The translations under genes were made by a program, and so were the position numbers. The notes beneath the pieces are model-generated. The model was given only the letters and a program-made list of their open reading frames with translations. It ran no database searches and was not told where the DNA came from. Shown in pieces: positions 24,955 through 33,044 of a stretch of DNA of 64,000 nucleotides. This DNA comes from Thiohalorhabdus sp. Cl-TMA (lineage in GTDB: Bacteria; Pseudomonadota; Gammaproteobacteria; Thiohalorhabdales; Thiohalorhabdaceae). The stretch is from contig NZ_JBGUAW010000010.1 of NCBI RefSeq assembly GCF_041821045.1, positions 1 to 64,000 on the forward strand. Reading direction: 5' to 3'. Within the stretch, counting starts at the first letter, position 1; each line of letters opens with the position of its first letter.

Positions 24955-25998
24955 GTGACCATATCCCCCGAACCTGAATCCCTGCCCCACGACCCATGGC
25001 CCGTTGCCCATGCCCGATTTCGCCCCGAAGGGCGCTTCCGCCTGGAGGCCGAGGACTTTCGGGTCACGGAGATCCTCCCCTTCGAGGCGGAGGGGTACGG
25101 CCACCACTTCCTGCTGCGAATCCGCAAGGTCGGGGTTAACACGGACCGGGTGGCCCAGGATCTGGCGCGCTTGGCCGGCTGCCGTGCCAGGGACGTGGGC
25201 TACGCCGGCCTGAAGGACCGCAAGGCGGTGGCCGTCCAGCATTTCTCCGTGCCCGCCGCCGGGGTGGAGGGTGACCCGGGGCGGTGGTCCGGAGAGAGCT
25301 GGATGGTGGAGCGGGTCGATCGCGCCCGCAAGAAGCTCAAGCGGGGGGCTCTCGAGGGCAATGCGTTCCGGCTGCGGCTGCACCTTTCCGAGGAGGACGC
25401 CGAGGTTGCCGCGGCCCGGTTCGAGGAGCTCCTGGCGGCGGGTGTGCCCAATTATTTCGGCCCGCAGCGTTTCGGTCGGGAGGGCGGCAACCTGGTCGGA
25501 GCGCGGCAGCTATTCGGGGGAACGGCCAGGCCCAACCGGGGACTGCGGGGGATCTATCTTTCCGCGGCCCGGAGCTACCTGTTCAACCGGGTGGCCGCCA
25601 CCCGGGTGGTGGATGGGACCTGGGATCGGCTGCGGGAGGGGGAGTATGCCGTTTTTCCGGACGTGAACAGCGGCTTCGTGGTGAGCGATCCAGAGCGGGA
25701 AGCCCCCCGGGTGGCCTCCGGCGACCTGCATCCCAGCGGCCCGTTACCGGGCTTAGACGGTGCCGGGCCAAAGGGAGAGGCGGCGGAATTGGAAGGGCGG
25801 ATCCTGGCAGAGGAGACGGCGCTGGTCGAGGGGATCCGTGACCAGAAGGTGGAGGCGCACCGCCGGGCCCTACGGGTGCTGCCCCGGGACGGACTGGCGG
25901 AGGCGGACTCCCGGGGACTGTGGATCGCCTTCCGGCTGCCCGCGGGAAGCTTCGCTACTTCGGTGGTGCGGGAGCTGGTCCGGCCGATTACTTCTTGA
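24955..25998 (+). CDS. truD: tRNA pseudouridine(13) synthase TruD
   Basis: TruD modifies U13 of tRNA-Glu. The 347-residue protein contains FRLEAEDFRVTEILPFEAEG, the catalytic motif GYAGLKDRKAVAVQ with Asp88, the inserted TRUD domain (GVPNYFGPQRFGREGGN) and the C-terminal return to the core (FRLPAGSFATSVVRELV). The start is GTG 24955. It continues the ispDF unit, as in many gammas, and its end overlaps the convergent smr gene by 11 bases. Confidence 0.93.
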   Translation: MTISPEPESLPHDPWPVAHARFRPEGRFRLEAEDFRVTEILPFEAEGYGHHFLLRIRKVGVNTDRVAQDLARLAGCRARDVGYAGLKDRKAVAVQHFSVPAAGVEGDPGRWSGESWMVERVDRARKKLKRGALEGNAFRLRLHLSEEDAEVAAARFEELLAAGVPNYFGPQRFGREGGNLVGARQLFGGTARPNRGLRGIYLSAARSYLFNRVAATRVVDGTWDRLREGEYAVFPDVNSGFVVSDPEREAPRVASGDLHPSGPLPGLDGAGPKGEAAELEGRILAEETALVEGIRDQKVEAHRRALRVLPRDGLAEADSRGLWIAFRLPAGSFATSVVRELVRPITS

Positions 25999-26551
25999 GC
26001 AGGACGTAGAGGGCCCCGGTACCCCCGTCCACGGGGGTGCAGGAGGCGAATGCCAGCACCTCCTTGCGCCGGGAAAGCCATTTCTGCACCTTGCCGCGCA
26101 GGACCCCCTCCCCGCCGGGAGAACGCCGCCCCTTGCCGTGGACCACCCGGACGCAGCGGAGGCCGCGCGTCAATGCCTGGTGGAGGAACACCCCCAGGGA
26201 TTCGCGCGCTTCCTCTACCCGGAGTCCGTGCAGGTCGATGGTTCCCTCCACGGGGATCTGCCCGCTACGCAACCGCTTGCGCAGCCGGTGCTGGAGCCCC
26301 TGGCGGCACCAGAAGGCCTCCTCTCCGGTCTCCGCGGGCTCGGGATCCGCGGCTCCGGTGGCCAGGTCCAGCCGGGCCTGCTCCACCTCCCGCTGCCGCT
26401 GGACGGCCACGGGCGGCGGCGCCGGCTGGTCGGGAACCGCCCGGTTACTAACCAGTGGCTCCACGTCCGCCATCGCCTCTCGGAACGCCTCCCGGTCCTC
26501 CGGGTCGAGGCCGGGCGCCGCCTCACCGTCTAGCTGTTCTTCTCCAGCCAT
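25988..26551 (-). CDS. Smr-domain protein (putative nicking endonuclease)
   Basis: The 187-residue protein has a charged, low-complexity N-terminal half and a C-terminal Smr domain with the two hallmark motifs, [16 protein letters not shown] near 104 and [20 protein letters not shown] near 135. Stand-alone Smr proteins of this YdaL/SmrA type nick DNA or bind RNA. It starts inside the end of trxB (22-base overlap), so it is translated with it, and its tail overlaps truD on the other strand. Confidence 0.88.
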   Translation of the reverse strand: MAGEEQLDGEAAPGLDPEDREAFREAMADVEPLVSNRAVPDQPAPPPVAVQRQREVEQARLDLATGAADPEPAETGEEAFWCRQGLQHRLRKRLRSGQIPVEGTIDLHGLRVEEARESLGVFLHQALTRGLRCVRVVHGKGRRSPGGEGVLRGKVQKWLSRRKEVLAFASCTPVDGGTGALYVLLKK

Positions 26552-27465
26552 TTGTCGGCCTCCATGGCCGCCGCGCAGCCAGTGCCGGCGGCGGTTACCG
26601 CCTGGCGGAAAACCTTGTCCTGAACGTCACCCGCGGCGAACACGCCCGGAATGTTGGTGGCCGTGCTGTCGGGCGCTGTGTTGATGAAGCCGGCATCGTC
26701 CTTGTCCAGCTCGCTGCCGAACATGTCCGTGTTGGGCTTGTGGCCGATGGCGATGAACACGCCCTGCAGGTCCAGGTCCTCTTTCTCGCCGCTCTGGTTG
26801 TTCCGCACCCGGGCGCCAGTGACCCCCATGTTGTCGCCGAGCACCTCGTCCAGCTCGGTGTTCCAAAGGACCTCGATGTTGTCCTTCTCGAACAGCTTCT
26901 GCTGCATGATCCGCTCGGCCCGGAATTCGTCCCGGCGGTGGATCACCGTTACCTTGTCGGCGATATTGGCCAGGAACAGGGCCTCCTCCACGGCCGAGTC
27001 GCCGCCCCCCACCACCATGACCTTCTGGCCCTTGTAGAAGAACCCGTCGCAGGTGGCACAGGCGGAAACGCCCTTGCCCTTGAACTCTTCCTCGGAGGGC
27101 AGGCCCAGGTACTGCGCGGAGGCCCCCGTGGAGATGATCAGGGCGTCGCAGGTGTAGGTGCCCTGGTCCCCGGTAAGGGTGAACGGACGGTTGTTCAAGT
27201 CCGCCGCGCTGATATGGTCGAAGACGATACGGGTATCGAAGCGCTCGGCCTGGCGCTTCATTTTGTCCATGAGCTCGGGTCCCTGGATGCCCTCGGGCTC
27301 GCCGGGCCAGTTGTCCACGTCGGTGGTGGTCATAAGCTGGCCGCCGGGCTCGATTCCCTGGATCAGTACCGGGTCGAGGTTGGCGCGGGCGGCATAGATG
27401 GCAGCGGTGTAGCCGGCCGGCCCGGATCCCAGAATGATCAGGCGGTGGTGTTGGCTTTCGGGCAT
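26530..27465 (-). CDS. trxB: Thioredoxin reductase
   Basis: The FAD enzyme passes electrons from NADPH to thioredoxin. The 311-residue protein has the FAD motif [17 protein letters not shown], the redox pair Cys136-Ala-Thr-Cys139 in ACATCDGF, the NADPH motif [17 protein letters not shown] with HRR for NADP, and the C-terminal FAD motif [18 protein letters not shown]. All features are canonical. It is divergent from ald and overlaps smr. Confidence 0.95.
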   Translation of the reverse strand: MPESQHHRLIILGSGPAGYTAAIYAARANLDPVLIQGIEPGGQLMTTTDVDNWPGEPEGIQGPELMDKMKRQAERFDTRIVFDHISAADLNNRPFTLTGDQGTYTCDALIISTGASAQYLGLPSEEEFKGKGVSACATCDGFFYKGQKVMVVGGGDSAVEEALFLANIADKVTVIHRRDEFRAERIMQQKLFEKDNIEVLWNTELDEVLGDNMGVTGARVRNNQSGEKEDLDLQGVFIAIGHKPNTDMFGSELDKDDAGFINTAPDSTATNIPGVFAAGDVQDKVFRQAVTAAGTGCAAAMEADKWLEKNS

Positions 27466-27615
27466 TCCAGAAGGCTCCAGAACAGTTTTGGGGTGGTTGC
27501 TTGGCCCGCACTGGGAACGGCGTTAGAGTGCTTTGGTGTGCGGAATTAGAAAATACTACGCAGGCCACACAGCGTAAAGCTGAGGGGCGGTGTAGGGTAT
27601 TGGCCGGGAGGCTAC

Positions 27616-28722
27616 GTGGCGCAAGGAATCGATATCGGTATCCCCCGTGAGCGCAAGCCGGAGGAAAGGCGCGTGGCTCTGGTTCCGGAGGCGGTGGGGG
27701 AGCTGGTCCGGAACGGCCATCGGGTCCGCGTGGAAAGCGGGGCTGGGGAGGGCAGCGGCTTTGCGGATGACGCCTACCGCAGCGCCGGTGCCGAAATGGT
27801 CGCCGGAACGGGGGAGCTGTATGCCGAGAGCCGATTGATCCTCAAGGTAAAGGAGCCCATCCCCGAGGAGTACGGGCACTTCCGCGGCGACCATGTACTG
27901 TTCAGCTTTCTGCATCTGGCCGCCGTCCCGGATCTGGCAGCCTTCCTGCGCGAGCGCGGCGTTACCGCATTCGCCTTCGAAACCCTGGACGACGGAACCG
28001 GGCACCTGCCGCTACTGGCCCCCATGAGCGCCATCGCGGGCAAGGTGGCCGCCCAGAACGCCCTGACCCTCCTCCACGCGCCCCGGGGCGGGCGTGGACT
28101 GCTCCTGGGCGGGGCGCCCGGGACCGAGCGGGGCCGCGTGGTGGTCCTGGGCGCCGGCGGGGTGGGTGGGAACGCGGCCGCCCTCCTGAGCGCTGCCGGG
28201 GCCCGGGTCGACGTGCTCGACCTCGACGTCGATCGGGCCGAGCATCTGGCCGCTTACGGCCCCGGGCAGATCAGCGGGCTGTACCCTTACCGGGACACGG
28301 TGGCCGACTTGGTGGCGGGAGCCGATGTCGTTATCGGCGCCGTGCTGTCCGCAGGCGCCCGCGCTCCCACGGTGGTGACCCGTGATCAGGTGGCCGCCAT
28401 GAGCCCCGGCTCCGTGATCGCCGACGTGGCCGTGGACCAGGGGGGCTGCATCGAGACCACCCGCCCCACCGATTACACCCATCCCACCTATACGGAAGCC
28501 GGGGTTATCCACTTCGCTGTGACAAATATGCCCGCCGCCGTCCCGCGGACTGCCACAAAGGCGTTGTCCGCCCGCTTGTTGCCATATGCCCAAAAGTTGG
28601 CAAGAATGCCCTTTGAGGATCTAGAGGGGGCTTTGCAGAAAGCCCCGGACATGGACTCCGCGCTTAATGTTGTCCGCGGAGGCATCCACCACCAGGCGGT
28701 GGCCGCCTCCCTGGCCCAGTAG
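27616..28722 (+). CDS. ald: Alanine dehydrogenase
   Basis: Ald interconverts L-alanine and pyruvate plus ammonia with NAD. The 368-residue protein has the N-terminal catalytic motif IGIPRERKPEERRVALVPE, the substrate Lys in LILKVKEP, His in FSFLHLA, the NAD-binding loop VVLGAGGVGGNAAA and the AVDQGGCIETTRPT segment. The start is GTG 27616 with GGGAGG upstream. It lies alone between trxB (divergent) and the chemosensory operon, which starts 81 bases downstream. Confidence 0.92.
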   Translation: MAQGIDIGIPRERKPEERRVALVPEAVGELVRNGHRVRVESGAGEGSGFADDAYRSAGAEMVAGTGELYAESRLILKVKEPIPEEYGHFRGDHVLFSFLHLAAVPDLAAFLRERGVTAFAFETLDDGTGHLPLLAPMSAIAGKVAAQNALTLLHAPRGGRGLLLGGAPGTERGRVVVLGAGGVGGNAAALLSAAGARVDVLDLDVDRAEHLAAYGPGQISGLYPYRDTVADLVAGADVVIGAVLSAGARAPTVVTRDQVAAMSPGSVIADVAVDQGGCIETTRPTDYTHPTYTEAGVIHFAVTNMPAAVPRTATKALSARLLPYAQKLARMPFEDLEGALQKAPDMDSALNVVRGGIHHQAVAASLAQ

Positions 28723-28803
28723 CCGGAGCCTCGATGAGGGGGGGTCGGGAATTCGGGGAATTCCCGGAGCGGGGCCTTGGCGCGGATCAGGATGGATGGG
28801 TGT

Positions 28804-31071
28804 ATGGAGACGGCCAAAAAAGGGAAAAGACCGAATCTCGGCGAAAAATTGCTGGAAAAGGGGCTGATTGCCGAGCAGACCCTCGCGGACGCCCGTTCCC
28901 AGGCAGGGAAGACCAAACAGGCCTTCGAAGAATTCCTGGTGACCCAGGGCTACGTCCGGGAGGAGGATCTCCTTCCGCTCCTGCCGGAGCTGTATCACAT
29001 CCCGCTCGTCGACCTGAACGACCTCACAATCCGCTCGGATGCGGCCAGCCTGCTGCCGTACGAGATCGCCAACAAATACCGCGTCCTGCCCCTTGGACAG
29101 CGACGGGGAACCGTGGTGCTCGCCATGCGCGAGGCCCACAACATCCGGTTGGTGGACGAGCTGCGCTTCCACGTGGGCCGTCCGGTGCAGACGGTGTACG
29201 CACCCCTCAAGGACATCGAGGCCAAGCTGGGCGATCTCTACGGAGCCGGCGATGCGGCGCTCGTAAGCGGCGACGACAGTAGCGCCTTCTCCGAGGCGCT
29301 CGAGGACATGGAGGTGGAGGAGGGGCCCGGCGAGGAAGACCAGCCGGAAGAGGCCGCCGTGCGCGAGGAGAGCAGCTCCTCGCCCATGGTCAAGCTGGTG
29401 AACGAGATCCTGCTGCGCGCAGTCCAGAAGGGCGCCTCGGACATCCATCTGGAGTCCGCCGAGAGCTCGTTGGTGGTCCGGTTCCGGGTGGACGGCGTGC
29501 TTCAGGTGATCCGGCGTCTGCCCAAGAAGGTGCAGAACGCCGTCATTTCGCGCATCAAGGTCCTCGGCGGCATGGATATCTCCGATTCCCGCCGCCCGCA
29601 GGACGGGCGCCTGAAGATGCGCCTGAAGGAGAAGAACCTGGACGTGCGCATCTCCACCCTGCCCACCTTCTGGGGCGAGAAGGTGGTGATGCGCATACTG
29701 GACCAGTCCGGGGTGGGCCTGGACCTGGATGTGCTCGGTTTCCTGCGCGCCGAGCGCGAGCAGATCGAGAGCATTATGCGCCAGCCCCAGGGGATGATGC
29801 TGGTGACCGGGCCAACCGGCTCCGGCAAGACCACCACCCTGTATTCGGTCTTATCGGCCATCAACACCGAGGACATCAACATCATCACCGTGGAGGATCC
29901 GGTGGAGTTCCAGCTCCCCGGCATCAACCAGGTGCCCGTGAACCCCAAGGCGGGCATGACCTTCGCGGCCGGCCTGCGTTCCATCCTGCGCCAGGACCCC
30001 AACGTCATCATGGTGGGCGAGGTCCGGGATCAGGAAACCGCGGAGATCGCCCTGGAGGCCGCGGAAACCGGCCACATGGTCTTCTCCACGCTGCACACTA
30101 CCTCCGCGACCGGGGCGGTGACCCGCCTCATGGACATGGAGGTGCCCGCCTATCTGCTCGCCTCCAGCCTTTCCGGGGTGGTGGCCCAGCGGCTGCTGCG
30201 GCGCAATTGCCCGGACTGCAGCGAGCCGGTGGATATCGGAGAAGGCCTGCGCCAGAAGTACAACATCCCCGAGCACATCACCTTCTACGAGGGCCGAGGG
30301 TGCTCCACCTGCGACGGCCAGGGCAAGAAGGGCCGCATGGGCGTCTACGAGATGCTCATTCCCAACCGGGAGGTGATTGACGGCATCTATTCCGAGGCCA
30401 CCGAGTCCGAGCTGGTGGAGCGGGCGCGCCGCTCCGGCATGAACCTGATGTTCGAGGACGGTCTAGTGAAGGCCATGCGCGGCGCCGTGGCCTTCAGCGA
30501 CGTGCTCAATACCGTCGGTGCGCCCACGGGCGTGAACATTGACGCGGAACGCCTGCTGGAGCAGGCTGACCTGCCCTGGGAGGATCGGGGGCTCACAGCG
30601 GTCCGGAAGAAGAAGCGGGAAGCGGACGAGCCCGACACCATCCTGGTGGTGGACGACTCCCGCACCATCCGCGACATGAGCCGGTTCGTCCTGGAGAGCG
30701 AAGGATTCCGCGTGATCCAGGCCGAGGACGGCAAGGAAGGCTTCGAGGTCCTTTGCAAGGAGATGCCCGACCTCGTCCTCACCGATATGCAGATGCCGAA
30801 CCTCGACGGCGACGAGCTGATCCAGAAGATGAAGAGTGATCCCGGGCTCGCCCGGATTCCCGTAGTGGTACTGACCTCCAAGGAAGGAGAGGAGACCGAA
30901 GCCGGAGTCCTGGGGCACGGAGCCGACGATTTCATCAACAAGCCCATCGAGCCCATGACGCTCACGGCCCGGGTCAAGAAGATCCTCGCCACCTACCACC
31001 AGTTCTACGGCGAGGAGGGGAAGGGCTCGGGCTCGGACGATGACCTGCCCAAGCAGGTGGTCTCCCAGTGA
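28804..31071 (+). CDS. PilB/GspE-type ATPase fused to a CheY-like receiver
   Basis: The 755-residue protein joins a type IV pilus/type II secretion assembly ATPase to a response-regulator receiver. In order: an MshEN N-domain (about 12-145), an acidic linker, the GspE N2 domain, Walker A GPTGSGKTT at 336-344, the Walker B region IMVGEVRD with Glu406, and the zinc tetra-Cys (Cys469, 472, 500, 503) that marks extension-type PilB/GspE rather than PilT. A Lys-rich linker leads to a receiver at about 611-735 with acidic pair Asp617/618, phospho-acceptor Asp661 (VLTDMQMP), Thr691 and Lys713. ATG 28804 has AGGATGG upstream; ATG 28792 is an alternative. CheW, a chemoreceptor and CheA follow without terminators, so the receiver is probably phosphorylated by that CheA to control the motor. 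Confidence 0.9.
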   Translation: METAKKGKRPNLGEKLLEKGLIAEQTLADARSQAGKTKQAFEEFLVTQGYVREEDLLPLLPELYHIPLVDLNDLTIRSDAASLLPYEIANKYRVLPLGQRRGTVVLAMREAHNIRLVDELRFHVGRPVQTVYAPLKDIEAKLGDLYGAGDAALVSGDDSSAFSEALEDMEVEEGPGEEDQPEEAAVREESSSSPMVKLVNEILLRAVQKGASDIHLESAESSLVVRFRVDGVLQVIRRLPKKVQNAVISRIKVLGGMDISDSRRPQDGRLKMRLKEKNLDVRISTLPTFWGEKVVMRILDQSGVGLDLDVLGFLRAEREQIESIMRQPQGMMLVTGPTGSGKTTTLYSVLSAINTEDINIITVEDPVEFQLPGINQVPVNPKAGMTFAAGLRSILRQDPNVIMVGEVRDQETAEIALEAAETGHMVFSTLHTTSATGAVTRLMDMEVPAYLLASSLSGVVAQRLLRRNCPDCSEPVDIGEGLRQKYNIPEHITFYEGRGCSTCDGQGKKGRMGVYEMLIPNREVIDGIYSEATESELVERARRSGMNLMFEDGLVKAMRGAVAFSDVLNTVGAPTGVNIDAERLLEQADLPWEDRGLTAVRKKKREADEPDTILVVDDSRTIRDMSRFVLESEGFRVIQAEDGKEGFEVLCKEMPDLVLTDMQMPNLDGDELIQKMKSDPGLARIPVVVLTSKEGEETEAGVLGHGADDFINKPIEPMTLTARVKKILATYHQFYGEEGKGSGSDDDLPKQVVSQ

Positions 31072-31529
31072 CTCCCCCAGAGGCCTCCGTATCCGCCGTA
31101 CCCCCCGAAGCGGGCCAGGGAGAGGGCCGCTTCACCATCATCGGGCTCGCCGGCTGGTATTTCGCCGTGCCGCTGGAACGGTCCGCCGGCTCCATGGAAG
31201 CCGTCACTCTGACGCGGGCCCCCATGGCCCCCGAGGCGGTTCTCGGCCTGACGCACCTCCAGGGGCGAATCCTGACCGTGCTCGACCTGCGTCACCTGCT
31301 CGGGCTGGGGCGGGGCGGTCCGCCCCGGAGGTTCTTCCTGGTGAACGACGAGGACGAGCAGGTCGGCCTGGTGGTGGATTCCGTCGAGGATATTGTCCTG
31401 GTATCCCCCCTGAATCTTGACTCGATACAGGTGGAGCTGCCGCCCGGCGTGCGGGCCAACGCCTCGGGCTTCTTCCGCTGGCGGGGGCATCCGGTTGTGA
31501 ACCTTTCCGTGGAACGGCTCCTCAAGTAA
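31068..31529 (+). CDS. CheW-like coupling protein (PilI-like)
   Basis: This 153-residue single-domain CheW protein would bridge receptor and CheA. It has an extended N-terminus, then the beta-barrel pattern GWYFAVPLERSAGSME, VLGLTHLQGRILTVLDLRHL (the conserved hydrophobic core with G-x-I-L-x-V-L-D-L) and VGLVVDSVEDI. GTG 31068 overlaps the ATPase-receiver stop by 4 bases, so the two are coupled. It lies 66 bases before the receptor gene. Confidence 0.88.
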   Translation: MTPPEASVSAVPPEAGQGEGRFTIIGLAGWYFAVPLERSAGSMEAVTLTRAPMAPEAVLGLTHLQGRILTVLDLRHLLGLGRGGPPRRFFLVNDEDEQVGLVVDSVEDIVLVSPLNLDSIQVELPPGVRANASGFFRWRGHPVVNLSVERLLK

Positions 31530-31595
31530 CTCGGGGACGGTGGAGGCGGTGTACCGGGCTTCGCCCGACTGGGGCTCATCAAAAAGGGATGATGC

Positions 31596-33035
31596 ATGTC
31601 CACGCTAAACATCCGGCAACGAATCCTGCTGGGTATCAGCGCCATCCTGGTGCTGTGGATCCTGATCGTTGCCGTCACCTACATCGTGCAGAACCGGCAG
31701 GCGGAGCTGCTGGAGCAGTACTCCCAGGCGAACCGGCAGGCCGAGGCGGTCACCCGGATGCAGCTCGCTCTGGTGGGTCTGCTGCCGCCCATGAACGGTT
31801 TCCTCCAGTCCCTGGACTCCGAGCACCAGTCCGATTTCGAGGCCGAGCTCCAGAACTACAAGAAGGCCATGAATCGGGTGGAGCAGATTCCGAGCCTGCC
31901 CGAAAAGGCCCGGACCAACATCAAGGAGATCAAGGACCTGGTTGGCAACATCCGCTCCACCGGATCGCAGGTCTTCAAGGTGGACGAGATCACCTCCACC
32001 GAGGAGTCCATGACGACCATCGCCGAGTCCCTGGTCTACCTCGCCAAGGAGAAGGGGGATCAGCTCCGGCGGACCCTGACCCGGCGCGCGGAGAATCTGC
32101 AGGAGGCGGCGCGGGACCAGTCCCGGTTCGCCATTCTCGTCAGCCTGGGGGTCACAGGGGCCGCCGCGCTGATCGCCCTGCCGCTGACGTTCATCATGAT
32201 GCGCTGGATCCGGCGCACCGTGGATGATCTCCGCTCCCGGGTACAGGAGGAGTCCTCGGGCATCCTGGAGTCGGTGGAGAGTCAGGTATCCTTCGCGGCC
32301 CAGCAGGAACAGGCCATGGGCACCATGACCCAGTCCATGGAGCAGATGAGCGGCGTCTCACGCGACATCGCCCAGTCCGCCTCCTCGGTGGATGAGGTAG
32401 CCCGCGAGACCCGGGAGACCGCCCGCAATGGCGCCAAGGATGTTGAGCGGGTGGTGCGCTCCATGGAGGAAATCCGCAACGGCGTCCGCGACATCAACAA
32501 CAAGATCACTCATACGGGCACCAAGGCCCAGCAGATCGCCGATGCGGTGGCCTCCATCGACGAGATAGCCGACGAGACCCACATGCTGGCCCTGAATGCC
32601 GCCATCGAGTCGGCCGCTGCCGGCGAGTACGGCCAGCGTTTCGGCGTGGTGGCGGCCGAGGTGCGGCGCCTCGCAGAGCGCACCCGCGAATTCACCGACG
32701 AGGCCAACCGCCTCATGCAGGAGGTGCGCGCCTCCACCCAATCCTCCATCGAGGCCACCGAGGCGGGGGTCCAGTCGGTGGAGCAGGGCGTGGACATGAC
32801 CAAGCAGGCCGGGCAGGCGCTTTCCGGGATCCTGGACATGACCGACCGCACCGCCCAGGCCACCCAGCAGATCGCCACCTCCACCGAGGAACAGGACGCT
32901 TCCACCGCCGAGGTCCGGCAGCAGCTGGAGGATATCTCCATCAAGCTCAAGGAGAGCGCGCAGGGCCTGCAGCGCTCCAAGGAGATCGCCTACCGCCTCA
33001 ACGAGGTCTCCGACCGTATGAGCCAGGAGCTCTGA
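31596..33035 (+). CDS. Methyl-accepting chemotaxis protein without HAMP
   Basis: The 479-residue receptor has TM1 at about 11-31, a helical periplasmic domain of about 145 residues, TM2 at about 178-202 and a cytoplasmic signalling hairpin with its tip near 326-345. After TM2 the sequence goes straight into coiled coil; I see no HAMP pattern. The tip reads DETHMLALNAAIESAAAGE: the usual QTN is ETH and the Arg of AARAGE is Ala, while the LALNAA core and Glu are kept. It is followed 9 bases later by the cheA hybrid. It probably senses an envelope or surface cue for the fused ATPase, like PilJ; the ligand is unknown. Confidence 0.9.
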   Translation: MSTLNIRQRILLGISAILVLWILIVAVTYIVQNRQAELLEQYSQANRQAEAVTRMQLALVGLLPPMNGFLQSLDSEHQSDFEAELQNYKKAMNRVEQIPSLPEKARTNIKEIKDLVGNIRSTGSQVFKVDEITSTEESMTTIAESLVYLAKEKGDQLRRTLTRRAENLQEAARDQSRFAILVSLGVTGAAALIALPLTFIMMRWIRRTVDDLRSRVQEESSGILESVESQVSFAAQQEQAMGTMTQSMEQMSGVSRDIAQSASSVDEVARETRETARNGAKDVERVVRSMEEIRNGVRDINNKITHTGTKAQQIADAVASIDEIADETHMLALNAAIESAAAGEYGQRFGVVAAEVRRLAERTREFTDEANRLMQEVRASTQSSIEATEAGVQSVEQGVDMTKQAGQALSGILDMTDRTAQATQQIATSTEEQDASTAEVRQQLEDISIKLKESAQGLQRSKEIAYRLNEVSDRMSQEL

Positions 33036-33044
33036 GGCGTCCGC

